Positions 9,901 to 17,052 of a stretch of DNA of 19,261 nt are shown here, piece by piece (position 1 is the first letter of the stretch; each line of letters starts with the position of its first letter). The notes beneath the pieces were generated by a model. That model did not search any database. It worked only from the letters and a program-made list of their open reading frames with translations, and was not told the origin of the DNA. Location of the stretch: contig CANBSV010000050.1 in the NCBI GenBank assembly GCA_947372225.1, forward strand, positions 1 through 19,261, written 5' to 3'. The DNA is from Burkholderiales bacterium (GTDB lineage Bacteria; Pseudomonadota; Gammaproteobacteria; Burkholderiales; Burkholderiaceae_C). The position numbers and the translations under genes were made by a program.

Positions 9901-10177
9901 GCCGGGCCTTGGCCTGGGTCGCGACGACGCGCTGCTCCACGCCGCACAGGTGCGTTTGCGTCCGATTCTGATGACCACGCTGGCCATGATCTTCGGCATG
10001 GTGCCGCTGGCCTTCGCGCTGACCGAAGGCTCGGAACAACGCGCCCCGATGGGCCAGGCGGTGATCGGCGGGGTGATCGCCTCGTCGTTGCTCACGCTGG
10101 TCGTGGTGCCGGTGGTCTACTGCTACCTTGACGACCTGGGCAACTGGCTGCGGCGCCGGTTCGCGCCAATAAAATGA
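6962..10177 (+). CDS. RND (HAE-1 family) multidrug efflux pump, inner-membrane subunit
   Basis: The 1071-residue protein is the proton-driven pump of a tripartite efflux system. It has the expected twelve helices and two large periplasmic loops, with full family length. Proton-relay residues are present: the adjacent aspartates D415 and D416 in GLLIDDAIVVREN (fourth helix) and K952 in GLVTKNAILLIDF (tenth helix). The N-terminus, MWFTRVSIGNPVMA, and VDQFPNIDFPTV are typical for hydrophobe/amphiphile efflux pumps and argue against heavy-metal (CusA/CzcA) pumps. Compared with common family members, the cytoplasmic segment after the tenth helix (codons near 9862-9920) carries roughly 16 extra residues rich in Ala, Gly and Pro. 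The substrate range cannot be read from sequence. It is co-transcribed with the adaptor upstream; the methyltransferase gene starts 27 bp downstream. Confidence 0.95.
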   Translation: MWFTRVSIGNPVMATMVMLAFVVLGLFSYQKLSVDQFPNIDFPTVVVQFDYPGASPEIVETEVTKKVEEAVNTVAGISSLYSRSYEGNSIVIIEFNLDVDGRKAAEDVREKIALVRPTLRDEVKEPRVSRFDPASTPIFNVAVLSPDGRKSPQELTTWAQQVLQKRLENVRGVGSVSVVGGVSRQINLYLKPAAMEALGVSVDAVINAVRSENQELPMGSIRSIEQDRVVQVNARLKRPEEFREIVVARRGAASPGTGNATVSGGSPVKLWQVADVVDGPQEIESLALYNGQRTVLLSVLKSQGENTIEVVDGLRAALAAAAAVTPPGVVVEVNRDNSRAIRVSVANVKRTLFEGAALTMLIVFLFLNSWRSTVITGLTLPISLIGTFGFMYAFGFTINSITMMALSLCVGLLIDDAIVVRENIVRHVRMGKTAYLAAMEGTEEIGLAVLATTLSIVAVFLPIGFMGGIVGKFFHEFGLTIVAAVLISMFVSFTLDPMLSSIWHDPQSAHHGGATDVARKSLYDRTLGRLTHGFDILTQHLGDAYQAILRWSLRHRRATLMIAASTLGGSFVLIPLLGAEFVPKADFSETQINFYTPVGSSLEVTEARAKQIDAALRELPEVKHTVTTINSGNAAGKIFGATYVRLVDRHLRTRSVNDMTAPLREKLESIPGITVTNLGTTDMGGGKSLQFSIQGSDLKELERLSKTIIEQLKQIPGLVDLDSTLKPDKPTVAIDVRREAASDLGLSVNSLATSLRSLVAGTTVGNWRAPDGENYDVIVRLEPGARNSIADLQRLPVPVVAGADGMPRIVRLSQVADVRASTGPNQINRRDLNREITLDANAYGRSSGDVSADIRRVLDGVAWPPGYRYTFGGSTKNMNESFSYAIGSLGLAVVFIYMILASQFRSFMQPIALMSSLPLTMIGVVLSLLIFRSTLNMFSIIGVVMLMGLVTKNAILLIDFAIRLREGTVAPSGTAAALFKPGLGLGRDDALLHAAQVRLRPILMTTLAMIFGMVPLAFALTEGSEQRAPMGQAVIGGVIASSLLTLVVVPVVYCYLDDLGNWLRRRFAPIK
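10170..10175 (+). promoter_or_regulatory. Possible -10 box before the PCMT-like gene
   Basis: TAAAAT, a five-of-six match to the sigma-70 -10 consensus, overlaps the last codons of the RND pump gene 30-35 bases before the next ATG. No -35 hexamer is seen at 16-18 bp. If active it would let the methyltransferase, rhodanese and TolC genes be expressed apart from the pump. Confidence 0.2.
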
Positions 10178-10204
10178 ACCCCATTCCCCTGCAAGAGAAA
10201 CCTC

Positions 10205-10870
10205 ATGGACATTGAACTGGCCCGCTTCAACATGATCGAGCAGCAAATCCGCCCCTGGGACGTGCTCGACACCGACGTGCTGGCGCTGCTGGCCTCGGTC
10301 AAGCGTGAGGACTTCGTGCCTGCCGAATCCCGCGCGATGGCCTTCGTCGACACGGAAGTTCCGCTGCCCGGCCCTGCCGGCGCGACACAGTGGATGCTGG
10401 CACCGCGCGTCGAAGCGCGATTGCTGCAAGAACTCAAGCTGCGCCGCCACGAGCGTGTGCTCGAGGTCGGCACGGGTTCAGGCTTCATGGCCGCACTGAT
10501 GGGGCATCAGGCGCAGCAGGTGCTCAGCCTCGAGATCGACCCCGACCTGGCGCGTTTTGCCCAGGCCAATCTGGCACGCGCCGGGCTGCACAACGTGACG
10601 GTGCGACAGGTCGATGGCGCCAAGGGCTGCCCCGGCGATGCGCCGTTCGATGCGATCGTGCTGTCGGGCTCGGTCGCGCAGGTCCCTCAGGCCTTGCTGG
10701 ACCAGCTCAAGCCCGGTGGCCGCCTGGTGGCGATCGTGGGCCAGCTGCCCGTCATGGTGGCCACGCTCTACACCAAGAGCGCCAACGGATCCGTGGGCAG
10801 CACCGAGCTGTTCGACACCGTGGCAGCGCGCCTGTCGGGCTTCGACGAGCCCAGCCGCTTCCAATTCTGA
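10205..10870 (+). CDS. PCMT-like SAM-dependent methyltransferase (protein-L-isoaspartate methyltransferase family)
   Basis: The 221-residue cytoplasmic protein has a class I SAM-binding fold, with motif I VLEVGTGSGF at about 85-94, an acidic motif II near LSLEID, and the LKPGGRLVAIVG motif typical of PCMT. Genuine Pcm enzymes repair isoaspartyl residues and carry a conserved segment resembling GQTISQP between the N-terminal helices and motif I. Here the corresponding segment reads GATQWMLAP, so the substrate-site signature is changed. Proteins of this kind are usually labelled Pcm in Burkholderiales, but the real substrate is open. The ATG at 10205 is preceded by the purine-rich AAGAGAAA. Its stop overlaps the rhodanese start (TGATG), so the two are translationally coupled. 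Confidence 0.85.
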   Translation: MDIELARFNMIEQQIRPWDVLDTDVLALLASVKREDFVPAESRAMAFVDTEVPLPGPAGATQWMLAPRVEARLLQELKLRRHERVLEVGTGSGFMAALMGHQAQQVLSLEIDPDLARFAQANLARAGLHNVTVRQVDGAKGCPGDAPFDAIVLSGSVAQVPQALLDQLKPGGRLVAIVGQLPVMVATLYTKSANGSVGSTELFDTVAARLSGFDEPSRFQF

Positions 10871-11211
10871 TGTCGCAGATCACGCCGACCGAGTTCGCTG
10901 CGCTGCTCGCCTCGCCCCCCGCATCGGGGCTTCCGTTGTTGCTGGATGTGCGCGAGGTGTGGGAGTTCGAACTCGCTGCGCTGCGTGCAGACGGTCTGGT
11001 CACGCTGAACCTGCCCATGAGCGAACTGGTTGAACGCGTGGGCGAGTTGTGTCCCTCACAACCCACCATCTGCCTGTGCCACCACGGCGTGCGCAGCGCG
11101 CAGGTGGCAGGCTTTCTGGAGCGGCGCCACGGCTTCACCGCAGTGACCAATTTCAGCGGTGGCATCGATGCATGGTCGGTGCAGGTTGACCCCACTGTGC
11201 CGCGCTATTGA
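10870..11211 (+). CDS. Single-domain rhodanese-like sulfurtransferase
   Basis: The 113-residue protein is a lone rhodanese domain of GlpE/PspE size, likely cytoplasmic. It transfers sulfane sulfur through a cysteine persulfide. The catalytic loop C70-H-H-G-V-R-S is complete, preceded by LLLDVRE in the first beta-strand/CH2A region, and the C-terminal FSGGIDAWSVQVDP is characteristic. The frame is open upstream within the methyltransferase gene, but homology begins at MSQITPTEFAAL, so the ATG at 10870, overlapping the upstream stop as TGATG, is the start. The physiological donor and acceptor are unknown. Its position between the methyltransferase and tolC is an arrangement I know from related betaproteobacteria; why it is kept with an outer-membrane channel is not known to me. 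Confidence 0.9.
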   Translation: MSQITPTEFAALLASPPASGLPLLLDVREVWEFELAALRADGLVTLNLPMSELVERVGELCPSQPTICLCHHGVRSAQVAGFLERRHGFTAVTNFSGGIDAWSVQVDPTVPRY

Positions 11212-11225
11212 GCGCGCACCGACCC

Positions 11226-11230
11226 AAGGA
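11226..11230 (+). promoter_or_regulatory. Ribosome binding site of tolC
   Basis: AAGGA lies six bases before the ATG at 11237. It decides the tolC start over the later in-frame ATG inside the signal peptide (MRQPLR) and over the longer upstream reading frame that runs into the rhodanese gene. Confidence 0.7.
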
Positions 11231-11236
11231 AGCACC

Positions 11237-12601
11237 ATGCGCCGCCCCGCCCTGCCCCGAATCATTGCGATGCGCCAGCCGCTTCGCGTCAGCCTGATTG
11301 CCCTGGCTCTGAGTCTGGCCGGCGCCGGCAGCGCCTGGTCGCAAAGCCTCGACGAGCTCTACACCGCTGCGCTCAGTTACGACCCCATCTACCTGTCGGC
11401 GCGCGCGCTGGCCGACTCCTCGCCTTACAAGGCAGCACAGGCCAACGCGCTGATGCGCCCCACGGCCAACCTGACGGCCAGCGCGAACATGTCGCGCACC
11501 GAATCGAGCGTGGCCGACATCTCCTCGCGCAACCGATCAGCCAGTCTGTCGGCACGCCAGCCTCTGTTCAACCGCACCAGCAGCGCCACCATCGATCAGG
11601 CGGCACGCCAGCTCGAGTCCTCGACCTACCAGCTCGAAGCGGCCGAACAGGACCTGATCGTGCGCCTGGCGCAGGCCTACTTCGATGTGCTGGCCGCGCA
11701 GGACGCACTGGCCACCACACGCACCAGCAAGACGGCCATCAGCGAGCAGCTGGCCTCGGCCAAGCGCAACTTCGAGGTGGGCACCGCGACCATCACCGAC
11801 ACGCGCGAGGCGCAAGCGCGCTTCGATCTGGCCACCGCCCAGGAAATCGCCGCCGACAACGACCTGCGCAACAAGCGCATCGCGCTCGATCAGCTGGTGG
11901 GCCGCACCAACGTCGAGCCCAAGGGCCTCACGCTGCCCGTGGTGCTGCCGTCCACCACCCCGGCCGATGCCGAAGTCTGGGCGGGCAACGCCGACGCGCA
12001 GCACCCGTCGGTGCGCCAAGCCCGGCTGGCCCTCGAAGTGGCACAGCTCGAAACCGAGAAGGCACGCGCCGGTCACCTGCCCACCATCGATGCGGTGGCC
12101 AGCCTGGGCAACAACTACAGCTCGCGCAGCGGCATCAGCGGCAGTGGCCAGACGTCCATTGGCGGTACGACCAATTCGGGCAATCTGGGTCTGCAGCTCA
12201 ACTTGCCGCTGTTTGCCGGCTTCTCGGTGCAAAACCGCATCAAGGAAACACTGCTGCTGGAAGACAAGGCCCGCAACGACCTCGAGGCTGCGCGACGCGT
12301 GGTGTCGATCGCCACGCGTCAGGCCTACTTCGGCGTGGCATCCCTGCAAGCGCAAGTTCTGGCACTCGAGGCCGCTGAATCATCGAGCGCGCTGGCGCTC
12401 GAAGCCACGCAGCTCGGCTACAAGGTGGGCGTGCGGGTCAACATCGACGTGCTCAACGCCCAGACCCAGCTCTACACCACCCGCCGCGATCTCTCGAAGG
12501 CCCGCTACGACACCCTTGTGGCCGGCCTCAAGCTGCGCCAGGCGGCAGGCCAGCTCAAGCCGGACGATCTGTCGGCGGTGAGCCGGTTGCTGGCGCGCTG
12601 A
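11237..12601 (+). CDS. tolC: TolC-family outer-membrane efflux channel
   Basis: The 454-residue protein forms the trimeric outer-membrane and periplasmic tunnel used by tripartite efflux and type I secretion. A signal peptide is clear: basic residues to about 17, a hydrophobic core around 18-31 and probable cleavage near AWSQ-S at about 35-36. The mature part starts SLDELYTAALSYDP, the standard TolC N-terminus. It shows the two internal repeats of long helices, for example SYQLEAAEQDLIVRLAQAYFDV-like and QLNLPLFAGFSVQNRI segments, with the family's length. The ATG at 11237 has a good AAGGA. It is 25 bp after the rhodanese stop and is the only outer-membrane channel gene in the window, so it is the natural partner for the RND pump and perhaps for the ABC exporter. 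It ends tail-to-tail with waaA. Confidence 0.93.
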   Translation: MRRPALPRIIAMRQPLRVSLIALALSLAGAGSAWSQSLDELYTAALSYDPIYLSARALADSSPYKAAQANALMRPTANLTASANMSRTESSVADISSRNRSASLSARQPLFNRTSSATIDQAARQLESSTYQLEAAEQDLIVRLAQAYFDVLAAQDALATTRTSKTAISEQLASAKRNFEVGTATITDTREAQARFDLATAQEIAADNDLRNKRIALDQLVGRTNVEPKGLTLPVVLPSTTPADAEVWAGNADAQHPSVRQARLALEVAQLETEKARAGHLPTIDAVASLGNNYSSRSGISGSGQTSIGGTTNSGNLGLQLNLPLFAGFSVQNRIKETLLLEDKARNDLEAARRVVSIATRQAYFGVASLQAQVLALEAAESSSALALEATQLGYKVGVRVNIDVLNAQTQLYTTRRDLSKARYDTLVAGLKLRQAAGQLKPDDLSAVSRLLAR

Positions 12602-12654
12602 AAGCGCGTCAGTCCGCGTAACGGCGCGGCGCTGTGCACCAGCCGAACACCGCG
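12602..12654. other. Convergent gap between tolC and waaA
   Basis: This 53-bp stretch lies between two converging genes, where a bidirectional terminator is expected. I see only a weak CCGCG/CGCGG pairing near 12615-12630 and no T-run on either strand. Termination may be Rho-dependent, or the two transcripts may overlap. Confidence 0.3.
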
Positions 12655-13977
12655 TCAGCGCATCAGCGCCGTGATCGCCTCGGCCATGCGCATTGCAGCA
12701 CCCCGGTGGCGCGCCACGAATGCCAGCGCGCACTCGGCGCTCGGCATTGCCTGGCCCGGTTCAGCGACTGAACCCGACGCGCCGGGCTCGACCATCGCCA
12801 CCGCCAGCCGCACGGCGTCAGCGATATCGGCCACGCGCTGCGCCGCGCCTTCTTGTATCGCGCGCTCGGCGGCATCAGCGAAGTTGAAGGTGTGCGGGCC
12901 CATCAGCACCGGGCAACCGCAGGCGGCGGCTTCGATCAGGTTCTGGCCACCCAGCGGCTCGAAACTGCCCCCGAGCAATGCGACCTGCGCGCAGCCGAAG
13001 TAGCTGGCCATCTCGCCGATCGAGTCGCCCAGCCACACATCGGCCGCTGCAGCCTCGCTTGGCGGCGCTTCGGCCCAGGTGCTGCGGCGCGACACGCTCA
13101 GGCCGGCCGCGGCCATGAGCTCAGCCACTTCGTCAAAACGCTGTGGGTGGCGCGGCACGATCAGCAGGAGCGGGCGTGGCGCGGGTTGCCGCTGCCATGC
13201 CGCCAGCAGAGCAGTTTCCTCTCCCTCGCGGGTGCTCGCCGCGAGCACCACGCTCCGGCCGGCCGCGTGCCGCCAGGCGATGCCGTGCGCGAGCAGCGCC
13301 GCATCGGGTGTCGCATCGAACTTGAGGTTGCCGCAAACCTCGACGCGCCGTGCACCAGCGGTCTGCAGACGGGCCGCATCGAGTGGCGTCTGTGCGAGCA
13401 CCTGCGCGATGGTCTGAGCCGCCGGGCGCAGCAACACCGACAGTTGCTCGCCGCGGCGCGCGCTGCGCTCGCTCAGCCTCGCATTGGCCAGCACCATGGG
13501 GATGGCTCGACGCTCGGCCTCGAGCAGGAGGTTGGGCCAGACCTCGGTTTCCATCAGCACACCCAGGGCCGGCTGGAAGTGATCAAAGAAACGCGCCACC
13601 GCGCCGGGCGTGTCGACCGGCAGCCAAGCCTGGGCGTCGCCCTCGCGCAGCAAGGCTGCCCCGGCTTCGCGGCCGGTGGCCGTGCCGTGGGTCAGGAGCA
13701 AGCGCATGCCGGGGCGACGCTCGCGCAGCGCGTCGATCAGCGCGGCCGCAGCCCGCGTCTCGCCCAGCGACACCGCATGCACCCACAGCCGACCTGCACC
13801 GCGGGCCGGCTCGCGGTACACGCCCACGCGCTCGCGCAGCGCGAAGCGGTACAGCGGCTCGGCCCCACCGCGCCACCACAGGCGCAACGCATAGGCCGGC
13901 AAGGCCAGCCGCAACAAGCTCGCGTAGCCGATGCGCGCGAGGCGCTGCGCGCGGGTCAGGGCGGCAGCTGACGCCAA
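12655..13977 (-). CDS. waaA: 3-deoxy-D-manno-octulosonic acid transferase WaaA (KdtA)
   Basis: This glycosyltransferase family 30 enzyme adds Kdo from CMP-Kdo to lipid IV-A at the inner face of the inner membrane, the first core step of LPS synthesis. The 440-residue length is right. It has an N-terminal hydrophobic helix (about 17-35), the segment WVHAVSLGETRAA with the catalytic-base glutamate E73, METEVWPNLLLEAERR with the family's EVWPN motif, then LGDSIGEM and LLGGSFEPLGGQNLIEA in the nucleotide-sugar-binding C-terminal half. The start is TTG at 13977, four bases after the stop of the phosphohexomutase gene. A start further in would cut the anchor helix. The C-terminus is followed by the gap shared with tolC. 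Whether it adds one or two Kdo units cannot be told. Confidence 0.94.
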   Translation of the reverse strand: MASAAALTRAQRLARIGYASLLRLALPAYALRLWWRGGAEPLYRFALRERVGVYREPARGAGRLWVHAVSLGETRAAAALIDALRERRPGMRLLLTHGTATGREAGAALLREGDAQAWLPVDTPGAVARFFDHFQPALGVLMETEVWPNLLLEAERRAIPMVLANARLSERSARRGEQLSVLLRPAAQTIAQVLAQTPLDAARLQTAGARRVEVCGNLKFDATPDAALLAHGIAWRHAAGRSVVLAASTREGEETALLAAWQRQPAPRPLLLIVPRHPQRFDEVAELMAAAGLSVSRRSTWAEAPPSEAAAADVWLGDSIGEMASYFGCAQVALLGGSFEPLGGQNLIEAAACGCPVLMGPHTFNFADAAERAIQEGAAQRVADIADAVRLAVAMVEPGASGSVAEPGQAMPSAECALAFVARHRGAAMRMAEAITALMR

Positions 13978-13981
13978 CGCC

Positions 13982-15373
13982 TCAGTGCGCCGCGGAGGCG
14001 ATCTGTGCGTCAGGCTTGACCGAGCGCAGCGCGGCCATGAAGGTGGCCTCGATGCGGCGCAGCGCCTTTTCGGTGTGGCCCTCGAAGCGCATCACCAGAA
14101 CCGGCGTGGTGTTCGATGAGCGGATCAGCCCGAACCCGTCCTTGTATTCGGCGCGCAGGCCGTCGATGGTGATGACCTCGAGCGCACCGGGGAACTTGGC
14201 CGTATCCAGCAGCTTTTGCACCAGCACCTTGGGCTCGCCTTCGGCGCACGGAACGTTGAGCTCGGGCGTGCTGAAACTGGTGGGCAGCGCGTTGAGCACC
14301 TTGCTGGGGTCCTTGCTGCGGCTGAGGATCTCGAGCAGCCGCGCAGCCGTGTAGGTGGCGTCGTCAAAGCCGTACCAACGCTCGCCGAAGAAGATGTGGC
14401 CGCTCATCTCGCCGGCGATCGGCGCCTTGACCTGCTTCATCTTGGCCTTGACCAGCGAGTGGCCGGTCTTCCACATGAGCGGCTTGCCGCCGGCCTTGCG
14501 GATCACCGGAGCCAGGCGCTGCGTGCACTTGACGTCGAAGATCACGGTGCTGCCGGGATTGCGACCGAGGATGTCCTTGGCGAACAGCATCAGCTGACGG
14601 TCGGGGTAGATGATCTTGCCGTCCTTGGTGACCACACCCAGTCGGTCACCGTCGCCGTCGAAGGCGAGGCCGATTTCGGCGTCGGTGGATTGCACTGTGC
14701 GGATCAGATCGGCCAGGTTTTCAGGCTTGCTCGGATCGGGGTGGTGGTTGGGAAAGTCACCGTCGACCTTTGAGTACAACTCGGTGACCTCGCAGCCCAG
14801 CGAGCGCAGGATCGCCGGCGCCGAAGCGCCCGGGATGCCGTTGCCCGAGTCGACCACGATCTTCATGGGACGCTTGAGCTTGCAGTCGCCGGCGATGCGC
14901 GCGCCGTACTCGGGCACGATGTCCATCGGCGCCGAGCGGCCGGGGCTGGCCACGTAATCCTCGGCTTCCATGCGCTGGCGCAGGCGCTGGATGTCGTCGC
15001 CATAAATGGCACGACCGGCCAGCACCATCTTGAAGCCGTTGTAGTCCTTGGGGTTGTGACTGCCCGTGACCATGATCCCGCTGTGGCAACCGCGCCGACC
15101 GCGCGTGGCAGCCACGTAGTAAAGCATCGGCGTGGTCACGGCGCCCAGATCGACCACATCCAGCCCGGTCGACACCAGACCGCGAATCAGCGCAGCTGCC
15201 AGCTTGGGTCCCGACAAGCGACCATCGCGTCCCACCGCCACCGCCTTCTCACCGGCGGCCAACGCCTCGGTGCCGAAAGCCCGCCCCAAGTGCTCCGCGA
15301 ACGCTGGGCTGATGGTCTTGCCGACCACACCACGGATGTCGTAAGCCTTGAAGTTGGACGCAGTGACTTTCAT
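13982..15373 (-). CDS. Phosphomannomutase/phosphoglucomutase (AlgC/ManB type)
   Basis: This 463-residue alpha-D-phosphohexomutase interconverts the 1- and 6-phosphates of mannose and/or glucose, supplying sugar nucleotides for LPS, O-antigen and exopolysaccharide. All four family motifs are seen: the phosphoserine loop VTGSHNP with S105, the metal site DGDGDR (D239, D241, D243), the sugar loop GEMSGH (about 321-326) and the phosphate-binding RSSNTTP (about 418-424). GEMSGH is the dual-specificity PMM/PGM form also seen in Pseudomonas AlgC, so I leave the symbol open. The start is ATG at 15373; the sequence before it (ggggtttcc) is only a modest ribosome binding site. waaA follows four bases after the stop, so the two are probably an operon for LPS assembly. 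A TACAAT box lies 29-34 bp upstream. Confidence 0.93.
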   Translation of the reverse strand: MKVTASNFKAYDIRGVVGKTISPAFAEHLGRAFGTEALAAGEKAVAVGRDGRLSGPKLAAALIRGLVSTGLDVVDLGAVTTPMLYYVAATRGRRGCHSGIMVTGSHNPKDYNGFKMVLAGRAIYGDDIQRLRQRMEAEDYVASPGRSAPMDIVPEYGARIAGDCKLKRPMKIVVDSGNGIPGASAPAILRSLGCEVTELYSKVDGDFPNHHPDPSKPENLADLIRTVQSTDAEIGLAFDGDGDRLGVVTKDGKIIYPDRQLMLFAKDILGRNPGSTVIFDVKCTQRLAPVIRKAGGKPLMWKTGHSLVKAKMKQVKAPIAGEMSGHIFFGERWYGFDDATYTAARLLEILSRSKDPSKVLNALPTSFSTPELNVPCAEGEPKVLVQKLLDTAKFPGALEVITIDGLRAEYKDGFGLIRSSNTTPVLVMRFEGHTEKALRRIEATFMAALRSVKPDAQIASAAH

Positions 15374-15401
15374 GGAAACCCCGGTGGTTGATGTGCGGCG
15401 G

Positions 15402-15407
15402 ATTGTA
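15402..15407 (-). promoter_or_regulatory. Possible -10 box for the phosphohexomutase-waaA pair
   Basis: Read on the minus strand the hexamer is TACAAT, five of six consensus matches, 29-34 bases before the ATG at 15373 in the divergent gap. A clear -35 hexamer is missing at standard spacing, so this is only a candidate. Confidence 0.3.
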
Positions 15408-15510
15408 GGTTTGGGGTCATGTCAGTCGCTGAGCGTTCCCAGCCGGGGGCTGCAGGCGCATCATGGGCACGTTTTCACCGCCCGACCGGTGCTCGCGCCG
15501 GCTGCACACG

Positions 15511-17052
15511 ATGAACCGCATCCTTCCTCCCACGCGGGCGTGGCCGCTGCACGGCGTGGCCGGCACGCGCCGAATCGAGGCCGACGCCACCGACGCGCTG
15601 CCGCCTCACACCCTGATGCGCCGCGCGGGCGAGGCGCTGGCCAGGCTGACGCTGGCCATCGCCCCGCATGCCCAGCGTGTGTGGGTGGCGGCGGGTCCGG
15701 GCAACAACGGCGGCGACGGGCTCGAAGCCGCAGCACTCTTGCAGGCGGCCGGCAAGCAAGTCCACGTGACCTGGCTGGGCGCCGCTGAAGGTGAGCAGCG
15801 CGCGCCGGCCGACGCGCTCGATGCCCATGCCCGCGCAGCGGCGGCCGGCGTGCTCATCAACGCCGAGTGGCCTTGTGGACTTCAGCCGCCTGACGTCGCC
15901 ATTGACGCGCTGCTGGGCATCGGCGCCACGCGCGCCCCGGTGGGCCGCATGGCCGACATCGTGGATCGACTCAATGCGCTGACCTGCCCGGTGATCGCTG
16001 TCGATGTGCCATCGGGCCTGGATGCAGACCGCGGACAGGCCTGGGGTGCGGCTTGCGTGCGGGCTGATCACACGTTGTCGCTGCTGACGCTCAAACCCGG
16101 CTTGTTCACCGCGAGCGGGCGCGACCATGGCGGCGCCGTGTGGTTCGACACGCTGGAGGTCAGCGACGACGATGCTCCCGACGCCTGGCTGAGCGGTGCC
16201 CCAGCCGTGGTCACCGCGCGCCGCCACGCCCAGCACAAGGGCAGCTTCGGTGACGTGGTAGTGGTCGGTGGTGCTGCGGGCATGGTCGGAGCGGCGTGGC
16301 TGGCCGCCCGCGCCGCTCACGCCGCAGGCGCAGGACGGGTGCTTGTCGACTCGCTCCAGGACGCCATGCACGCACCCGGCGTCGATGCTTCCCGCCCCGA
16401 ATTGATGATGTCGCGCGGCTGGTCACTGTCGGCACCCGCTGTGCTCAACGCTGCCACCGTGGTGTGCGGATGCGGTGGCGGCAGCTCGATCCGCGAGCGG
16501 CTGCCGCGGCTGCTGAGCCTGGCAGGCCGCCTGGTTCTGGATGCCGATGCGCTCAATGCCGTATCCGCCGACCCGCAGTTGATGAAACAGCTGAAGCAGC
16601 GTCGCCAGCGCGGACAGGCCACGGTGATCACGCCGCACCCGCTGGAAGCCGCCCGGCTTCTGGGCTGCGATGTGGCACAGGTTCAATCGGACCGACTGGC
16701 CGCCGCGACGGCGTTGGCCGAACGCGCCGTATGCGTGGCGGTGCTCAAGGGCTCAGGCAGCGTCATCGCCGCACCGGGCGTCAAGCCCCACATCAACGGC
16801 ACCGGCAATGCGTCACTGGCCAGCGGCGGCACTGGCGATGTGCTGGCCGGCTGGTTGGGGGGGCGCTGGGCGCAGGCCGGTCGCCCCGGGACACTGCTGA
16901 TCGATGAATTCGAGCTGGCGTTTGCCACGGCCTCGCAAGCCGTGGCCGATCACGGCGCCGCAGCCGAACCCGAGCGGCCCGGTGTCTTGGCGGCGAGTGA
17001 GTTGGTGGAACGCTTGCGCCACCGTTTGGCAATGGGCCGGGCGGCGGCTTGA
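15511..17052 (+). CDS. nnr: Bifunctional NAD(P)H-hydrate epimerase / ADP-dependent NAD(P)H-hydrate dehydratase (Nnr)
   Basis: This cytoplasmic metabolite-repair enzyme restores hydrated NADH and NADPH. The N-terminal YjeF epimerase domain (about 1-215 of 513) has GPGNNGGDG at 62-70 and DVPSGLDAD at about 165-173. The C-terminal ribokinase-like dehydratase domain (about 235-505) has KGSFGDVVVVGG, the VITPHPLEAARL motif (about 372-383), LKGSGSVIA, and the ADP/metal motif NGTGNASLASGGTGDVLAG ending near 447 with the catalytic aspartate D443. I chose ATG at 15511 because homology starts near RILPPTRAWPL; an in-frame ATG at 15463 would add 16 residues and cannot be excluded. Neither has a strong Shine-Dalgarno. 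It is divergent from the phosphohexomutase gene and converges with rnr. Confidence 0.93.
   Translation: MNRILPPTRAWPLHGVAGTRRIEADATDALPPHTLMRRAGEALARLTLAIAPHAQRVWVAAGPGNNGGDGLEAAALLQAAGKQVHVTWLGAAEGEQRAPADALDAHARAAAAGVLINAEWPCGLQPPDVAIDALLGIGATRAPVGRMADIVDRLNALTCPVIAVDVPSGLDADRGQAWGAACVRADHTLSLLTLKPGLFTASGRDHGGAVWFDTLEVSDDDAPDAWLSGAPAVVTARRHAQHKGSFGDVVVVGGAAGMVGAAWLAARAAHAAGAGRVLVDSLQDAMHAPGVDASRPELMMSRGWSLSAPAVLNAATVVCGCGGGSSIRERLPRLLSLAGRLVLDADALNAVSADPQLMKQLKQRRQRGQATVITPHPLEAARLLGCDVAQVQSDRLAAATALAERAVCVAVLKGSGSVIAAPGVKPHINGTGNASLASGGTGDVLAGWLGGRWAQAGRPGTLLIDEFELAFATASQAVADHGAAAEPERPGVLAASELVERLRHRLAMGRAAA

Noticed and set aside
7973..10450. An 825-codon open frame antisense to the RND pump and methyltransferase genes
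   Set aside because: Its translation is His/Gln/Arg/Asp-rich with no recognisable domain. It is the expected mirror of GC-rich codon usage opposite a well-supported pump gene.
12853..13971. A 372-codon plus-strand frame antisense to waaA
   Set aside because: Mirror of GC-rich codons; waaA on the other strand has all its family motifs.
15463..15510. ATG at 15463 as the start of nnr
   Set aside because: The 16 extra residues are not like the family N-terminus and have no better ribosome site; kept only as an alternative.
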